From Chloropicon primus (taxonomy: Eukaryota > Chlorophyta > Chloropicophyceae > Chloropicales > Chloropicaceae): a DNA stretch of 64,000 bases. The notes beneath the pieces were generated by a model. It was not told the DNA's origin, ran no database searches, and saw only the letters and a list, made by a program, of their open reading frames with translations. The stretch lies in the NCBI GenBank assembly GCA_023205875.1, contig CP060758.1, positions 806,001 through 870,000 of the forward strand, in the 5' to 3' direction. Made by a program: the position numbers and the translations under genes. Position 1 is the first letter of the stretch. Every line of letters starts with the position of its first letter. Below, one piece after another: positions 19,508 through 29,491 of the stretch.

Positions 19508-20323
19508 GGTTCCTGTTGTGCTAGTTCTTTGGTTATGTTCAAGATTCGCCTGGTGGTGGGTTTGGCGGGAGTGGAACGAAAAACAAGAAATACAGATCCA
19601 GGGGAAGATGCTCTCGTCAGTACGCGGTCCTTTTGTGGCTTCCGGCCGAGTTCGTCTTGCAGCGGTGTTTCCGTCCTCGCATCCCACACACACGCTGCGG
19701 AGGGCAGGGAGACTCACGGGCGGGACGCAAACCCTGGAGAGAAAAACCACAACCAAGTCCAGCCCAGCCCAAGCTGCAATCTTTGGACACCTTTTTCGTG
19801 TGTGTGTTCGGCGTCGATATTCCTTTTCGGGGAGGCCTCTCCAGTTCTCTTCCCTTCTTCAAGCCCGCCCCCCGCCCTCACCCCTCACCTCCTCGCCGCG
19901 TCTCGCCGCGTCTCGTCCCTTACCTACGGTGCGCTTGGACTCAAGTGGACTAACTTTTAGGGTCAGGGGTCTGGCCTCAATTCTTTGTCTCTGAATCGAC
20001 GGCGTCCCTGTGACAGATCGGAGGGGAGGGGAGGGGAGGAGACAAGAACTTAACAAGGGTTCACCACACACACGAGCCCGAGTGGGGAGGGAGGAACAAA
20101 GGAAAAGAAAGGAAAGAGAAAGAGAAAGAGAAAGAGGAGGAGGGGAGAGCCGTGAGTGCAGTGCAGTTCTCTCCTTTTTTATCTTAGGGTAATTGAACAC
20201 GGGATGCGTGGCGTGACCATTGTGTTGGGTCACTAGATTGACTAGAGGGGAGAGGGGGAGGCCCCCCACGTGTCCTCTACAAGAGGTTTTGTCCTAAAAC
20301 CTAAAGCATTTAGCACACTCAGC

Positions 20324-20442
20324 CATTGAGACGACATTGAGACGACATTGAGACGACATTGAGACGACATTGAGACGACATTGAGACGACATTGAGACGA
20401 CATTGAGACGACATTGAGACGACATTGAGACGACATTGAGAC
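20324..20442. repeat. 11-bp minisatellite, ~11 identical copies
   Basis: CATTGAGACGA is repeated about 10.8 times with no visible change between copies, which suggests recent expansion or homogenisation. There are no spacers, so it is not CRISPR-like. Confidence 0.95.
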
Positions 20443-20620
20443 AGGGGTCGGGGGACCCCTCCCTACCTCCTCTAGTCAGGGACAGAGGAGAGGAGGCTAC
20501 ACTTTGTTGACCACACCCTGGGGAGAATTGAGTAGGCTAAATTCTTATTTAATAATGTGATCATCGTCAAAAGACTCGCCGCCGGAGAAAAGATAGAGAA
20601 TATCGCCCTCGCCCTTCGCC

Positions 20621-20640
20621 CTATTATTCCCGAATAATAG
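20621..20640. repeat. AT-rich palindrome
   Basis: CTATTATTCCCGAATAATAG has 9-bp complementary arms around CC; it stands in a short AT-rich island. Function unknown. Confidence 0.7.
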
Positions 20641-21029
20641 TACTACGTCACTGGGAATATACTGGAGGTTCGAAGCGTCAATCAGACTCAAGAATCAGCC
20701 TGATGGCTCCTCTCTCCTCTCCTCTCTCCTCCTCCTCCCCGAACCCGAACTCCGTGCTTCTCTCGAGAGAAACCCGCTGCCCAGTTCAACTTCACTCACT
20801 CGCTGGAGACCATTGAGAATTTTCCTCATTCCTCCATGGTGGGTGGGTTGGCTCAATTGGGACCGGACATTGTTACTTCGCGCGTTGTTGGGACGCAGCG
20901 CAACGCAGGAGCTGAAGCGGAGCCCTGCCCCGGGTCTGGGGTTCGCTCGAGACCGGCAAAGGTGGAATCTTTCTACCGATTGAACCTTGCTTCTTTGACG
21001 TAGTTGCATTGAGACTTGGCAGAAGTAGT

Positions 21030-22706
21030 ATGCCGGCGACGGGGGAGGAGGGGGAGGCCTTGAGCAGTGGGGAGAGGAGGCGAGAGAGGGGGGGGGAGGA
21101 CGAGGAGACGTACATCCTGACTCCGTATGCCAGCGAGGGCAAGGGGGTAGCGGAGGCCGTGGAATCCAGGGCGGGAGCCGAGGCGGTCGTTCGCGCGAGC
21201 TCGAGCGGCATCAACAGCAAGGACGAGCCCGTCCTCAAGGAGAAGCTCGAGGGACTGGGCGAAGACTTCAAGTTCAATCTCAAACTCCTGGAGGAGAGGG
21301 ACGAGGAGCTGTCGAGGAGCGACCTGGAGCTCTACAAGATGAAGGTTCGTTACGCGGAGCAGGGCGCAGAGGTGAACGACTTGAGGGAGCAGGTTCTGTC
21401 GCTCAAGACGCTGTTGGGCTCGCGGGAGAAACGGGGAGGCCGGGGGAAGGGAAGGGACAGGAGCGACACGGAGGGGGCGGTGGACTACGTGGAGTTCGAC
21501 AAGGACACTGACGCATCGTCCGAGGAGGGCGCCTCGACGAACGAGGAGGAGGAGCTTCGAGACAACGGTGGCCGGAGAAGGAAAACGGACAACGTGTTGT
21601 CCCACGCCTACCAAGCCGCTCTCCAGCTCGATTCCAAGGGCAAGGAAGGCAGCGCGTCCCAGGAGAAGTACCTCAGCTTGCTAGAAAAGTACGAGTCCGT
21701 CCACGCGGACTATGTAGCCGCCAAGTACGAGATCGCCGAGATGAAGAGGAGGAGCGAGAAGGTGGATTTTGGGAACATTCTCGACAGTTACTTTGGGACC
21801 TTCGATGACCTCGGGAACGGCGTCGTTGCCGGGAGCAAGAAGAAGGACGTGGAGACTCAGCTGACCTTCCTGAAGCATGAACTGGAGTGCGAGCAGCACC
21901 TCAAGTACGAGGCCCTTCGGTCCCTCGAGCTGGAGAGGAAGAAGAACAGGGAGGTGAAGAAATCCCTCTTGAAGGATTACGAGGCCAAGTGCCTCTCTCT
22001 GATGAGGCATCTCAAGTCAGTGGAAGACTCTTTCGTCCAGCAGCAGAGGGAGAACGACCGCTTGAGGGAAGAGCACGCGAGGAAGGGGGCCCTGGAGGCA
22101 AGGATCATGCAGCTGGCCGAGGCGGTGAGCCACAGTTATTCTTCTCCTTCCGAAAACCCGCAGCAAGTGGAGGGCCACGACGCCGCGGAAAGTGGCGGGG
22201 AGGTGGGGGAGGACGTTGAGCTGACTGCCACGAACATCAGGCAGCACCTTGGAGAGGGGGAAGGTGCAGGGAAGAGGAGGCACTCCGCGGATAGCGAAGT
22301 GAACGAATTAGTTGAGGACGCCTTGACCACCTTGGAGAGCGCGATCGTGGACCAAGGCTTCAGAATCAAAAAGTTGGAACTCGAGTCGAACCAGAGGGAA
22401 AAGATGGCTGCCCGGTCCCAACACAGATTGAAAGCAAGCATTCCTCTGGTGAATCTTGCTTACGCCTACTGCAGCACCGTTCACAAGGCCTCGAACGCGG
22501 ACCTGAAGGAGAAGTACCCTCACGTGTCCGAGGTCAAGGGCGCCGCGAAGTCGATCATGAGGTACATGAAGAAGAGCGACAAGGCCTTGGTGCCTTACAA
22601 GCAATTGGGTTTGAACATTGAGCCGCTGGAGAGCGAAGCCAGGCGGCTAAAGAATTCAGGTGTGCTGGGGCTCGCTGTATTCTCGCTGAACGAAGAGGAG
22701 GTTTGA
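21030..22706 (+). CDS. coiled-coil protein with a CCDC57-like motif
   Basis: 558 residues in one exon, almost entirely charged helix with coiled-coil segments at about residues 65-125, 205-250, 265-370 and 415-460, separated by acidic, disordered stretches. Residues 69-113 (GLGEDFKFNLKLLEERDEEL and the following AEVNDLREQV) follow the pattern of the N-terminal motif of CCDC57, a centrosome/basal-body protein of flagellate eukaryotes. The C-terminal ~130 residues are more globular, with several Tyr and Lys, and end VFSLNEEEV. ATG 21030 is the first ATG in frame. A TGTAA signal lies 20 bp after the stop. Orthology to CCDC57 is a guess from one motif. Confidence 0.7.
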   Translation: MPATGEEGEALSSGERRRERGGEDEETYILTPYASEGKGVAEAVESRAGAEAVVRASSSGINSKDEPVLKEKLEGLGEDFKFNLKLLEERDEELSRSDLELYKMKVRYAEQGAEVNDLREQVLSLKTLLGSREKRGGRGKGRDRSDTEGAVDYVEFDKDTDASSEEGASTNEEEELRDNGGRRRKTDNVLSHAYQAALQLDSKGKEGSASQEKYLSLLEKYESVHADYVAAKYEIAEMKRRSEKVDFGNILDSYFGTFDDLGNGVVAGSKKKDVETQLTFLKHELECEQHLKYEALRSLELERKKNREVKKSLLKDYEAKCLSLMRHLKSVEDSFVQQQRENDRLREEHARKGALEARIMQLAEAVSHSYSSPSENPQQVEGHDAAESGGEVGEDVELTATNIRQHLGEGEGAGKRRHSADSEVNELVEDALTTLESAIVDQGFRIKKLELESNQREKMAARSQHRLKASIPLVNLAYAYCSTVHKASNADLKEKYPHVSEVKGAAKSIMRYMKKSDKALVPYKQLGLNIEPLESEARRLKNSGVLGLAVFSLNEEEV

Positions 22707-22726
22707 GACAAAACTAATCCGTCTAA

Positions 22727-22731
22727 TGTAA
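22727..22731 (+). terminator. TGTAA poly(A) signal of the CCDC57-like gene
   Basis: TGTAA begins 21 bp after the TGA stop codon of the + strand gene, followed by an AT-rich stretch. Confidence 0.55.
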
Positions 22732-22794
22732 TAAAGAACCCAAAGGGACCTTTCATTAGTTGTTATATATTTTCTTCAACAAAGCCTTTTCGCT

Positions 22795-24000
22795 TTAGGC
22801 CTCTCCCCTCAGGTGCTTCACTCCGCAGGCCTTGAGCACCTCAACGACGGAGTGGAAGTTGAAGTGGGAGAGTCCCACGGACTGGCCGGCCTCAGCACTT
22901 GGCTCGCAGTCGACGATCACGATAGGCTTGTCCGTGATCTGAGGGAGCTCCTTGCCGTCCATTCCCGGTGGGAACATTCTCAACCAGACGCCTGGCATGT
23001 TCTGGTTCTCCACCGTGAGGTCATCCCCAACATTCCCGATGTTGATGACCTGGCCGTTCTTGTAGTCTAGGATCTCCGTTGGAGTGGTCTCCTTCACCAA
23101 CCAGTCCTCGTGCTTCCTATGAAGCAGCTCGAGGTACTCCAACTCGATGTTGCTCTCCTCCTCTCTCGACCTCTTCTTGAGTCTCGCCATGCACGCATCA
23201 GGGGAAGCCCTGAGGTACACGATGACGTCAGGTACCAAGTTTGGCAAAGTCGCGAGGACTGGATCGAACCACTCGTTGTACAGGGAGACTTCCATGTCGT
23301 CCAGGTAGTTGTTGTCCTTGAGGGAGCTGACAAAGACCTTCCTGTCGGTGAAGACGCTCCTCTCGAGGATTCTGACCTTGTTTGGGTTGTTCACCACGCC
23401 CTGGCTGTGCTGCAAGAACCTGGTGATGAAAGCGTAGCTCTGGAACGTGTACGAGTATCTATGAGGGTCCTCGTAAAATTTCCCGAGGAGGTTGTATTCC
23501 GGGTTTCCGGCGACGTTCTGCCACTTGTCCACGGGCTCGGGCATGGTGACGATATTGCCGTCCAACCCCTTGACCTTGCGCATCAAGCTGAGGAAGGTGG
23601 ACTTTCCGACTCCTATGTTTCCCTCGATGGAGATGCTGGAGCCGGTCTCGTCGACTGGCAGGCTGCTCGCGCCGCGGCTCGCGGTGTTCAGGGGGGAGCC
23701 AGGCATCCCAAACACGCTGGTTGGGGACTTCATTCCGACTCCGCCCCTTCCTGGCTCGGTTGTCGTGAAGAGGGACCTGCGCATGCGCTGCTGAGAGTCC
23801 GCACCGTGGTGCGAGTTCCCCCTCACGGTCAGGTTCGCCTTGCTAAGGTTGGCATGGTTCTCCTTGCCAATAGCGAGACGTCTCATCACGTTCTCCTCGC
23901 TGACAGTCGAGTTGCTCTTTGGACTCGAAAGCCCGTCGATGTCAACGCTGTTGTTGTCGTTAGAGTTGTTCAAATCAAGGTTCTGTATGTCTGTCGTCAT
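22795..24000 (-). CDS. deoxynucleoside kinase
   Basis: 401 residues from ATG 24000. The C-terminal ~265 residues are a dNK-type kinase: P-loop SIEGNIGVGKSTFL, MPEPVDKWQNV, FQSYAFITRFLQ, the catalytic ERS motif in RILERSVFTDR, and VIVYLRASPDACMARLKKR with the LID arginines. These enzymes phosphorylate deoxynucleosides in nucleotide salvage. The N-terminal ~135 residues are Asn/Ser-rich and disordered. The frame continues open 97 codons upstream of this ATG without another ATG, so either that is 5' leader or an upstream exon brings the true start (possibly an organelle leader). It is convergent with the CCDC57-like gene. Confidence 0.88.
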   Translation of the reverse strand: MTTDIQNLDLNNSNDNNSVDIDGLSSPKSNSTVSEENVMRRLAIGKENHANLSKANLTVRGNSHHGADSQQRMRRSLFTTTEPGRGGVGMKSPTSVFGMPGSPLNTASRGASSLPVDETGSSISIEGNIGVGKSTFLSLMRKVKGLDGNIVTMPEPVDKWQNVAGNPEYNLLGKFYEDPHRYSYTFQSYAFITRFLQHSQGVVNNPNKVRILERSVFTDRKVFVSSLKDNNYLDDMEVSLYNEWFDPVLATLPNLVPDVIVYLRASPDACMARLKKRSREEESNIELEYLELLHRKHEDWLVKETTPTEILDYKNGQVINIGNVGDDLTVENQNMPGVWLRMFPPGMDGKELPQITDKPIVIVDCEPSAEAGQSVGLSHFNFHSVVEVLKACGVKHLRGEA

Positions 24001-24959
24001 TTTGCAAGCATCTACCACTTGCTTCTTCTCCTTCCACTGGTTCAACTGTTTCGTCGCAGCCGCACTAGCGCTGCTTCCCACGTCCCTCGTCGCTCTAGTA
24101 GCTCTGATCTCACGACCAGAGTCTCTGTCCCGTGATCTCAACAGGTAAGGTCTCGCGCTGGCACTTGCACTGAGTCTTGGGCCACCGATCAAAGCAGTCC
24201 ACGTCTTCTGAAAACTCTCGGAGCCACAACAACTCTTCTGAAAACGGAAACCGCGTAGGACTAAAATATTGGCAACGTAAATCCGCGTCAACCAATAAAA
24301 AGTATTGCTTTCGTGTTTGTGTTCGTGGCACGATCCTCTCGTTAGCCTTCCAACTACTACCCGTCCGTCCTCGTCCTCTCGTCCTCGTCCTCAACCCCAG
24401 CCGTCCTGTCTCTGTCCCTCTCTTCCCTCCCGCGCCAAATTCCTAACAGCTGTTTGAATTCCTCCAATTTGCCGCGAAACAAAACAAAACAAAACAAAAA
24501 CGGAGACCACAAGCGGAGACCCAAACCGCGCCACTCGATCGATGCGATGCGATGAGCAGAGCAGGGGGGTGGACAAGGACAAGGTAAGGACGAGGACGAG
24601 GAATACGGAGTCGATACCTTGAGGTCTTCCCTTCCCTTTCCTTCCCTTTCCTTCCCTTTCCTTTCCTTCCCTTCTTCTCGCGCGTTTCCGTTCGAAAGGT
24701 TGGGTGGCGAAGGCGAGAGAGGACTGACTGAACGTGAACGTGAATGTGAACACCTTGGATTATCCATCCATCCAACTCACTTTGTTGTCCGGGCTTCACC
24801 AGGGTGCTCTGCGCGGGTTACGGTGGGACTCGGTCGGGCTTGGGACTCCTTTCGTCCTCGAGGGTCGTCGTGTCCGAACGTCGGGGGTCCGTGCACAACA
24901 ACTTGCTCGCTGCTCGGACAGTAGTCTCGACGACGACGGGGTGGGCAGCAGGCGGGGTG
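24001..24959. other. divergent intergenic region, dNK / FHIT
   Basis: No gene is supported. There are a CCTTCCCTTT array (about 24626-24670), an AAAAC repeat (about 24476-24500) and GC-poor patches. Part may be unspliced 5' leader: both flanking genes have frames that stay open far upstream of their first ATG. Confidence 0.55.
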
Positions 24960-25745
24960 ATGGTGGGAGCCCGCGCGTTCCCGACGGAGGGTGTCGATCG
25001 ACTCTTCGGGCCGTGGACGATATCCAGGGGGGAAATCTTCGCCGAGAGCTCTCTCTCCTTCGCTTTCGTGAACCTGAAACCCGTTGTCAGTGGGCACGTG
25101 CTCGTGGCCCCAAAGCGGGTTTGCAAGCGGTTCACCGAGCTGACGGGCGAGGAGGTGGCGGACTTGTGGCAGCTTGCAAAGGTGAGTGACCCCGTGGATC
25201 GACTCGAACGTTGCGTCTTGTGGAACCTTGCCTTCGCACCCCAGCCTACCTTCCCTCTTCGCTGACAACGGTGCGGCCGACGGGTTCTTCGCCCAACAGG
25301 TGGTGGGTCACAAGCTGGAGACGAACGCGCACGATCTGTTTCGAGGCTCGGCGGGGAAGGAGCACTCGCTCACGTTGTGCATTCAGGATGGCCCGCAAGC
25401 CGGGCAAACCGTGCCTCACGTTCACGTGCACATCCTGCCGAGAAAGGAGGGCGACTTTGAGAATAACGACGACGTCTACGACGCGATAGGTGGGTCCAGG
25501 TCGCAAGGATGCCGAGGTTGCTGCCGATTTGCTGACGCTCGTTTGCCTCTCGCGCTCGCGCTACAAATTCTTGCGCACCTATCTTCGAATAACGCGTGCG
25601 TGCGTGTGTGTGTGTGCGTGGATCCAAAGATGACGGCGAGAAAAGCCTCACCAGGCAGCTCGATAACGAGGAGAGGAAAGACCGAACGAGACAAGAGATG
25701 GAGGAAGAGGCACAACGATTCAAAGCCCTGTTCTGCAAGCCGTGA
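24960..25745 (+). CDS. FHIT: bis(5'-adenosyl)-triphosphatase, FHIT family
   Basis: Three exons fit by frame and GT-AG sites: 24960-25181, 25300-25489, 25630-25745 (175 residues). The HIT motif [10 protein letters not shown] (H114, H116, H118) is in exon 2; exon 1 has the FHIT beginning [26 protein letters not shown]-like [17 protein letters not shown], and the [10 protein letters not shown] helix. FHIT cleaves Ap3A to AMP and ADP in the cytosol or mitochondria. Exon 3 adds a charged helix ending LFCKP, as in FHIT C-termini. The frame is open upstream of ATG 24960 without an ATG. Intron 2 contains the GT/CG-rich stretch near 25600. Family assignment is firm, the third exon a little less so. 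Confidence 0.9.
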
Positions 25746-26311
25746 AGGAGGGAAATCGATCCCATCTTCCTTTGTGCCCCCCTGACCATGTAATGCACTT
25801 TCACATCCACTCGGTCCTTCCCCTTCACGCCCTTCCACCACCTTGGGCTTCTTCCTGCCGATGCAGCTCAAGCCCCTCTCCTTTGGTTGCGGCGGAGAAC
25901 CTTGTAGAGGATTGCACGAAAGGCTGTGGCGGTGTCATTGTGACACTGTCATAAGAAGGACGCAACACCTCGCTCGCTCGACGCCCAGTGCTTGGCTTGT
26001 CCCATTAGACTGAGACCGAAATTTGACGGAAGGGGAGCGAGCGAGCGGCGAGGGCAAGGCAGTTGGGTCATCTTGGAAGGTTCAGACGAGTCCCAGGCAC
26101 CTTGGGAGGGACCAAGATGGAAACTAGGGCGAAGGCCCAATCCAAAGATTCCCAATCTTTAACAAGGTTTCCCGTCGAAAGAATGAGCGGTATTGTTTTG
26201 CCGGTGGTGCTGGTCAGCTGGGGTTAGTGGGACAAACCTCGCTGGGCCATCGGGGTCTTGGTTGTTGGTCTTGGTTGCAAAGCTCGAACTCGGGGGGGGG
26301 GGGCATTCGCG
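25746..26311. other. intergenic region FHIT / metacaspase-like gene
   Basis: No gene seen. It contains the FHIT poly(A) signal, a GTGTCA-TTG-TGACAC hairpin at about 25932-25946 and a G run (about 26292-26302) just before the next ATG. Confidence 0.6.
25789..25793 (+). terminator. TGTAA poly(A) signal of FHIT
   Basis: TGTAA 44 bp after the proposed stop codon, consistent with the exon 3 model. Confidence 0.5.
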
Positions 26312-28327
26312 ATGCGAGGAGTGCTGGGGAAGCCCGAACGAAAGCCAAACCGGAAGGCGGTTGCGGTGTCCGTGCTCGACTACCCGCACGTGGGCCAGGA
26401 GCACGGAGGGAGCACCAGCGGGTGTTTCACAGATGCCTTGCTCATGTCCCGAATGCTGAACAAGTTTTACGGTTTCACACCAAAGGAGACCGTTCGGACG
26501 CCTTCGGAGCCAGCGAGAGGGGCAAGCGCGTCGACTTCGGCGAGTCCTTCCCGCCAGGGCGAGGCCAAAGCTGCAGACGGCAGTATAGACATCGTAGTTT
26601 GTGATGAGAAGGTGAAGGACCAGAGGGAAGGAAGAGGCCGTCCAAAGGCAATGTCCCCCATGATACAAGTGTGTTGCACGTACACCTGGGACTGCGCTGA
26701 GGAGGAGGAGGAGAACGCGAAAGACGCGCCGTCCTCGAAAGCTCTGCTATCGCCGAGCAGCTCCAACGTGAGGGACACGGGCCTCGCTGGTACGAGCGAG
26801 GCGGACTGCGAGGTGGTGCACGCAAGCGACACCCACAGAGAAGTCGTGCGGGCCCTGAAATGGCTGGTGAAGGATGTCAGGAAGGGTGACACCCTTGTCT
26901 TCCACTTCAGCGGCTGCTCGACGTACAAGAGGGTCAGCACGGGCGAGGGTCTTGAACCCGTGCTGTGCTTGGGCGATTTCTCTTGGAGGGACAACGACAG
27001 AGGCTTCTTGGATTGCGAGACCCTCCACGAGATTCTAACGAAAGGGCTTCAGAACGTCTCTTGCGAGCTGACCATCATCCTTGACACGTACTTGGGTTCC
27101 GCGTTGGCCGAGCTGTTAGAGGAAAGGTCGAAAGCCATCGACAGAACTGCTTTCGAGAACACCTCAAGGGTGAAGTACCGCGCACTGCCCACAAACAGGG
27201 CAAGGGCTCTGCCGCTGCCAGCGGAGGAGAAGAAGGTGCTGAAGAGGCTGCTGGGGAAGCAGAAAGGCAAGGCGGGTTGGAGGCGGCTCTTGGACAAGTT
27301 CATCCGACTCACCACGGGCTTCCGGGGGGAGGGAGAGGGTGGGTCCAACTGGAGGAAGAGCACCAAGATCAGTCCGAGCCCCGCTCCGAGTCCTATGGCC
27401 AACTCAAGCCAGGAGAGCAGTCCCAACAGGAGATTCAAACCACCTCGAAGGGCCACGGGGATGGTGCCCCTGAAATTAGGAAAGGCGGATCCAAACTCAA
27501 AGGTCGTTATACTTTCTGCGGAGGCCACCAACGTTGGAGGTCGGGTCGAGAAGATCAACAGAATCAACATGGTGAAGCTGGGACCCTTGACGTGGGTATT
27601 GTACAGGCTGCTAAAGGGTGGCCTAGCCGTCGAGCACGAGCAGGAGACGAGCCTCTCAGATTTGATAGACAAGCTTCACCCAACACTTGGCCAATTGGCG
27701 GAGTCTGCCGATGAGCACTTCGAGCACAGGTGGCGGGCAGGAAGCAAATCGGGCCGCAAGCTCCGGGGAAGGGACGGAGGAGCACGGAGCCCCCCCTACA
27801 AAGCAGTCGCAAGGGGTTGGGGCTTCGGTGAGAAGAACGGTGAAAAGGAGGGCGAGTTCAAGGGCTTCCGGTTGTTCGGGAACGTGCATTCGGAGCAGCT
27901 TCTGTTGGACCGGGCCGGTCTAGGGCAGCATCCTTTGGAGACCATGAGGACTCTGTCGCTGACGCACAACCTGGCCGATGTCATAGAGACGCCAACAAAG
28001 AGAGAAATGGCGAAGCTTTCCAACAACTTGAATTTGACTCCTTCTCCAGCACGGAAGAAAGAGCTGGCCCCTCTAAAAATCCCGCGCACGCCGATCATCG
28101 AGGAGGAAGAGCAGGAGCAACAGGAGGAGCGGGAGCAGCGGCTGCCCGAAAGCAACGGGGCTGTCCCCAAAGCAACGGGCACTGTTTCCGCCATGAGGCT
28201 GCCCCACTTGGACAAGAAGAAGGCGGACAGGAAAGTAAGGGAAAGGAAGGTGACGTCCTTCTCGCCAATGAAGTCGAACTTGAACAAACCTGGTCCCCTT
28301 CTGCAGGCTTCCACCATCGAAGAATAA
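26312..28327 (+). CDS. metacaspase-like protein lacking the catalytic His-Cys pair
   Basis: 671 residues. Residues 15-275 follow the metacaspase p20 fold: KAVAVSVLDYPHVG (first strand), SGCFTDALLMSRML (the GCxNDA helix), THREVVRALKWLVKDVRKGD and TLVFHFSG, then LTIILDTYLGSA. In active metacaspases the last two read FHYSGHG and DSCHSG; here the catalytic His is replaced by C202 (HFSGC) and the catalytic Cys by Y260 (DTYLGS), so proteolysis by the usual mechanism is excluded. The remaining ~400 residues are basic, Ser/Pro-rich and mostly disordered, with a predicted globular part near 425-470 and a Glu/Gln stretch near 600. ATG 26312 is the first in frame and starts 15 residues before the fold. 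It may act as a regulator or scaffold; this is inference. Confidence 0.78.
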   Translation: MRGVLGKPERKPNRKAVAVSVLDYPHVGQEHGGSTSGCFTDALLMSRMLNKFYGFTPKETVRTPSEPARGASASTSASPSRQGEAKAADGSIDIVVCDEKVKDQREGRGRPKAMSPMIQVCCTYTWDCAEEEEENAKDAPSSKALLSPSSSNVRDTGLAGTSEADCEVVHASDTHREVVRALKWLVKDVRKGDTLVFHFSGCSTYKRVSTGEGLEPVLCLGDFSWRDNDRGFLDCETLHEILTKGLQNVSCELTIILDTYLGSALAELLEERSKAIDRTAFENTSRVKYRALPTNRARALPLPAEEKKVLKRLLGKQKGKAGWRRLLDKFIRLTTGFRGEGEGGSNWRKSTKISPSPAPSPMANSSQESSPNRRFKPPRRATGMVPLKLGKADPNSKVVILSAEATNVGGRVEKINRINMVKLGPLTWVLYRLLKGGLAVEHEQETSLSDLIDKLHPTLGQLAESADEHFEHRWRAGSKSGRKLRGRDGGARSPPYKAVARGWGFGEKNGEKEGEFKGFRLFGNVHSEQLLLDRAGLGQHPLETMRTLSLTHNLADVIETPTKREMAKLSNNLNLTPSPARKKELAPLKIPRTPIIEEEEQEQQEEREQRLPESNGAVPKATGTVSAMRLPHLDKKKADRKVRERKVTSFSPMKSNLNKPGPLLQASTIEE

Positions 28328-28395
28328 GTACATAAGAATAAGAAATCTCTCATGTATAAACAAGGTTCACAACACAGCGATGGACGTCCATCCCT

Positions 28396-29252
28396 CTAGT
28401 AATCCATGTGCTTGTCAAAGAACGACTTGAGCGCGGGCCAGTACTCGTTCCTGGCCTCCTCGTAAGCGGTCATGTGATGGGCTTGCATGGGGAAGAAGAC
28501 GCAGTCGTCGCTCTTTTGGTGCTTGAACAGCTCCTGCATCTGGGTGAAGGGCACCATCTCATCCAGGGTGGACGCGAGCATGAGAAGTGGCTTTTTGATT
28601 TTCCCTATCTTTCCCAAGCTGTCCCAAGGGTGTCGAATCAGAAAGCTCAAGGCTCCTTCCCTCTTGATGCCGACCGCCTTGAGGAAGGGGAACTTCTCCG
28701 CGGCCATGTCAGGGATGCACGTGAAGGTGTTCTCTATCACCAGAGCCCGGACTTTGTCCTGGTGCCTCGACACCAGGTCAATCGCGACGGCACCACCCAA
28801 TGACCGCCCAAACACCGCAACGTTCTTCTCGTCTACGTCCTCTCGCTTGCCGAGGTAATCCAAGGCCGCCTCGGCGTCCATCCTCAAGCCAGACTCACTT
28901 GGCGACCCCTCCGAGCTTCCGTACCCCCGGTACATCACCATGAGCACGTTGCAGCGGCAAACGCGCAGCAGAGGCTTCACGAAAAGCAGTCGGTAAGACA
29001 TGTTTCCCGCGTTCTCCTGAAGCCATAGAACCGTTGGTCTTGACCCCCTCCCCGTTGAGGCGGTGCCGAGTCCCGCATTCTTCTCAGAGAAGGGGAGGTA
29101 CCAGCAGTGTATCTTGACGTTATCCCTTGTGGTCAGCCACACGTCCTCGAACTCCAAGCCAAGTCGCGTTGGGTCGAAAGGATAGTCCTTGTCCAGCCCC
29201 GGGGCGTTGGGAACATAAATAATTTTCTCTGCCAACACCACCAATCATCATC

Positions 29253-29285
<33 letters not shown>

Positions 29286-29491
29286 ACATCAAGGGAAACA
29301 ACGGGAAGAATTCGCGTGTCAGTCGGATCGCCACGACGCAATTGCAAGAGAGGACTACTGCTGCACGCACCCTGGAAGGCCACCATAAGAGCCAAGAGCG
29401 CCCCACCAAGGCCAAGGCCGCCAATGGCAGTATTCTTCACCAGCTTGTACATCGTCCTGAACATCCAGTTCAACATGGTCAAAAACTGCAT
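28396..29491 (-). CDS. ABHD13/BEM46-type alpha/beta hydrolase, membrane-anchored
   Basis: Two exons, 29491-29371 and 29228-28396 (317 residues), joined at a phase-1 GT-AG intron carrying a (CAA)n tract. Exon 1 encodes a short polar start and one transmembrane helix (GLGLGGALLALMVAFQ); exon 2 begins EKIIYVPN, the usual opening of BEM46/ABHD13 proteins. The catalytic serine is in GRSLGG, the acid in ASTLDEMVPF and the His in QAHHMTAYEE. Family members are ER or plasma-membrane hydrolases (in humans ABHD13 acts in protein depalmitoylation or deacylation; plant WAV2 affects root bending). The substrate here is unknown. Convergent with the metacaspase-like gene (68 bp between stops). Confidence 0.85.
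29245..29285. repeat. (CAA)n microsatellite in an intron
   Basis: About twelve CAA units inside the intron of the ABHD13-type gene. Confidence 0.9.

Larger units (their letters stand above)
19508..21029. other. 1.5-kb gene-free stretch with a minisatellite
   Basis: Between the divergent ankyrin and CCDC57-like genes. It is partly AT-richer than the genes and holds an A/G tract (about 20098-20150), the 11-bp minisatellite (20324-20442), a GGGTC-GGGG-GACCC type hairpin near 20446, and a near-perfect 20-bp palindrome at 20621-20640. Open frames at 19617-19994 show no family resemblance. I see no tRNA or snRNA. Confidence 0.6.

Noticed and set aside
20324-20442. CRISPR-like array
   Set aside because: Pure 11-bp tandem repeat without spacers, in a eukaryotic genome.
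20666-20690. GGTTCGAA resembling a tRNA T-loop (also GGGTTCGAATC at about 17261)
   Set aside because: No acceptor stem, D-arm or anticodon arm can be built around 20668; the 17261 match lies within RAB3GAP1 coding sequence.
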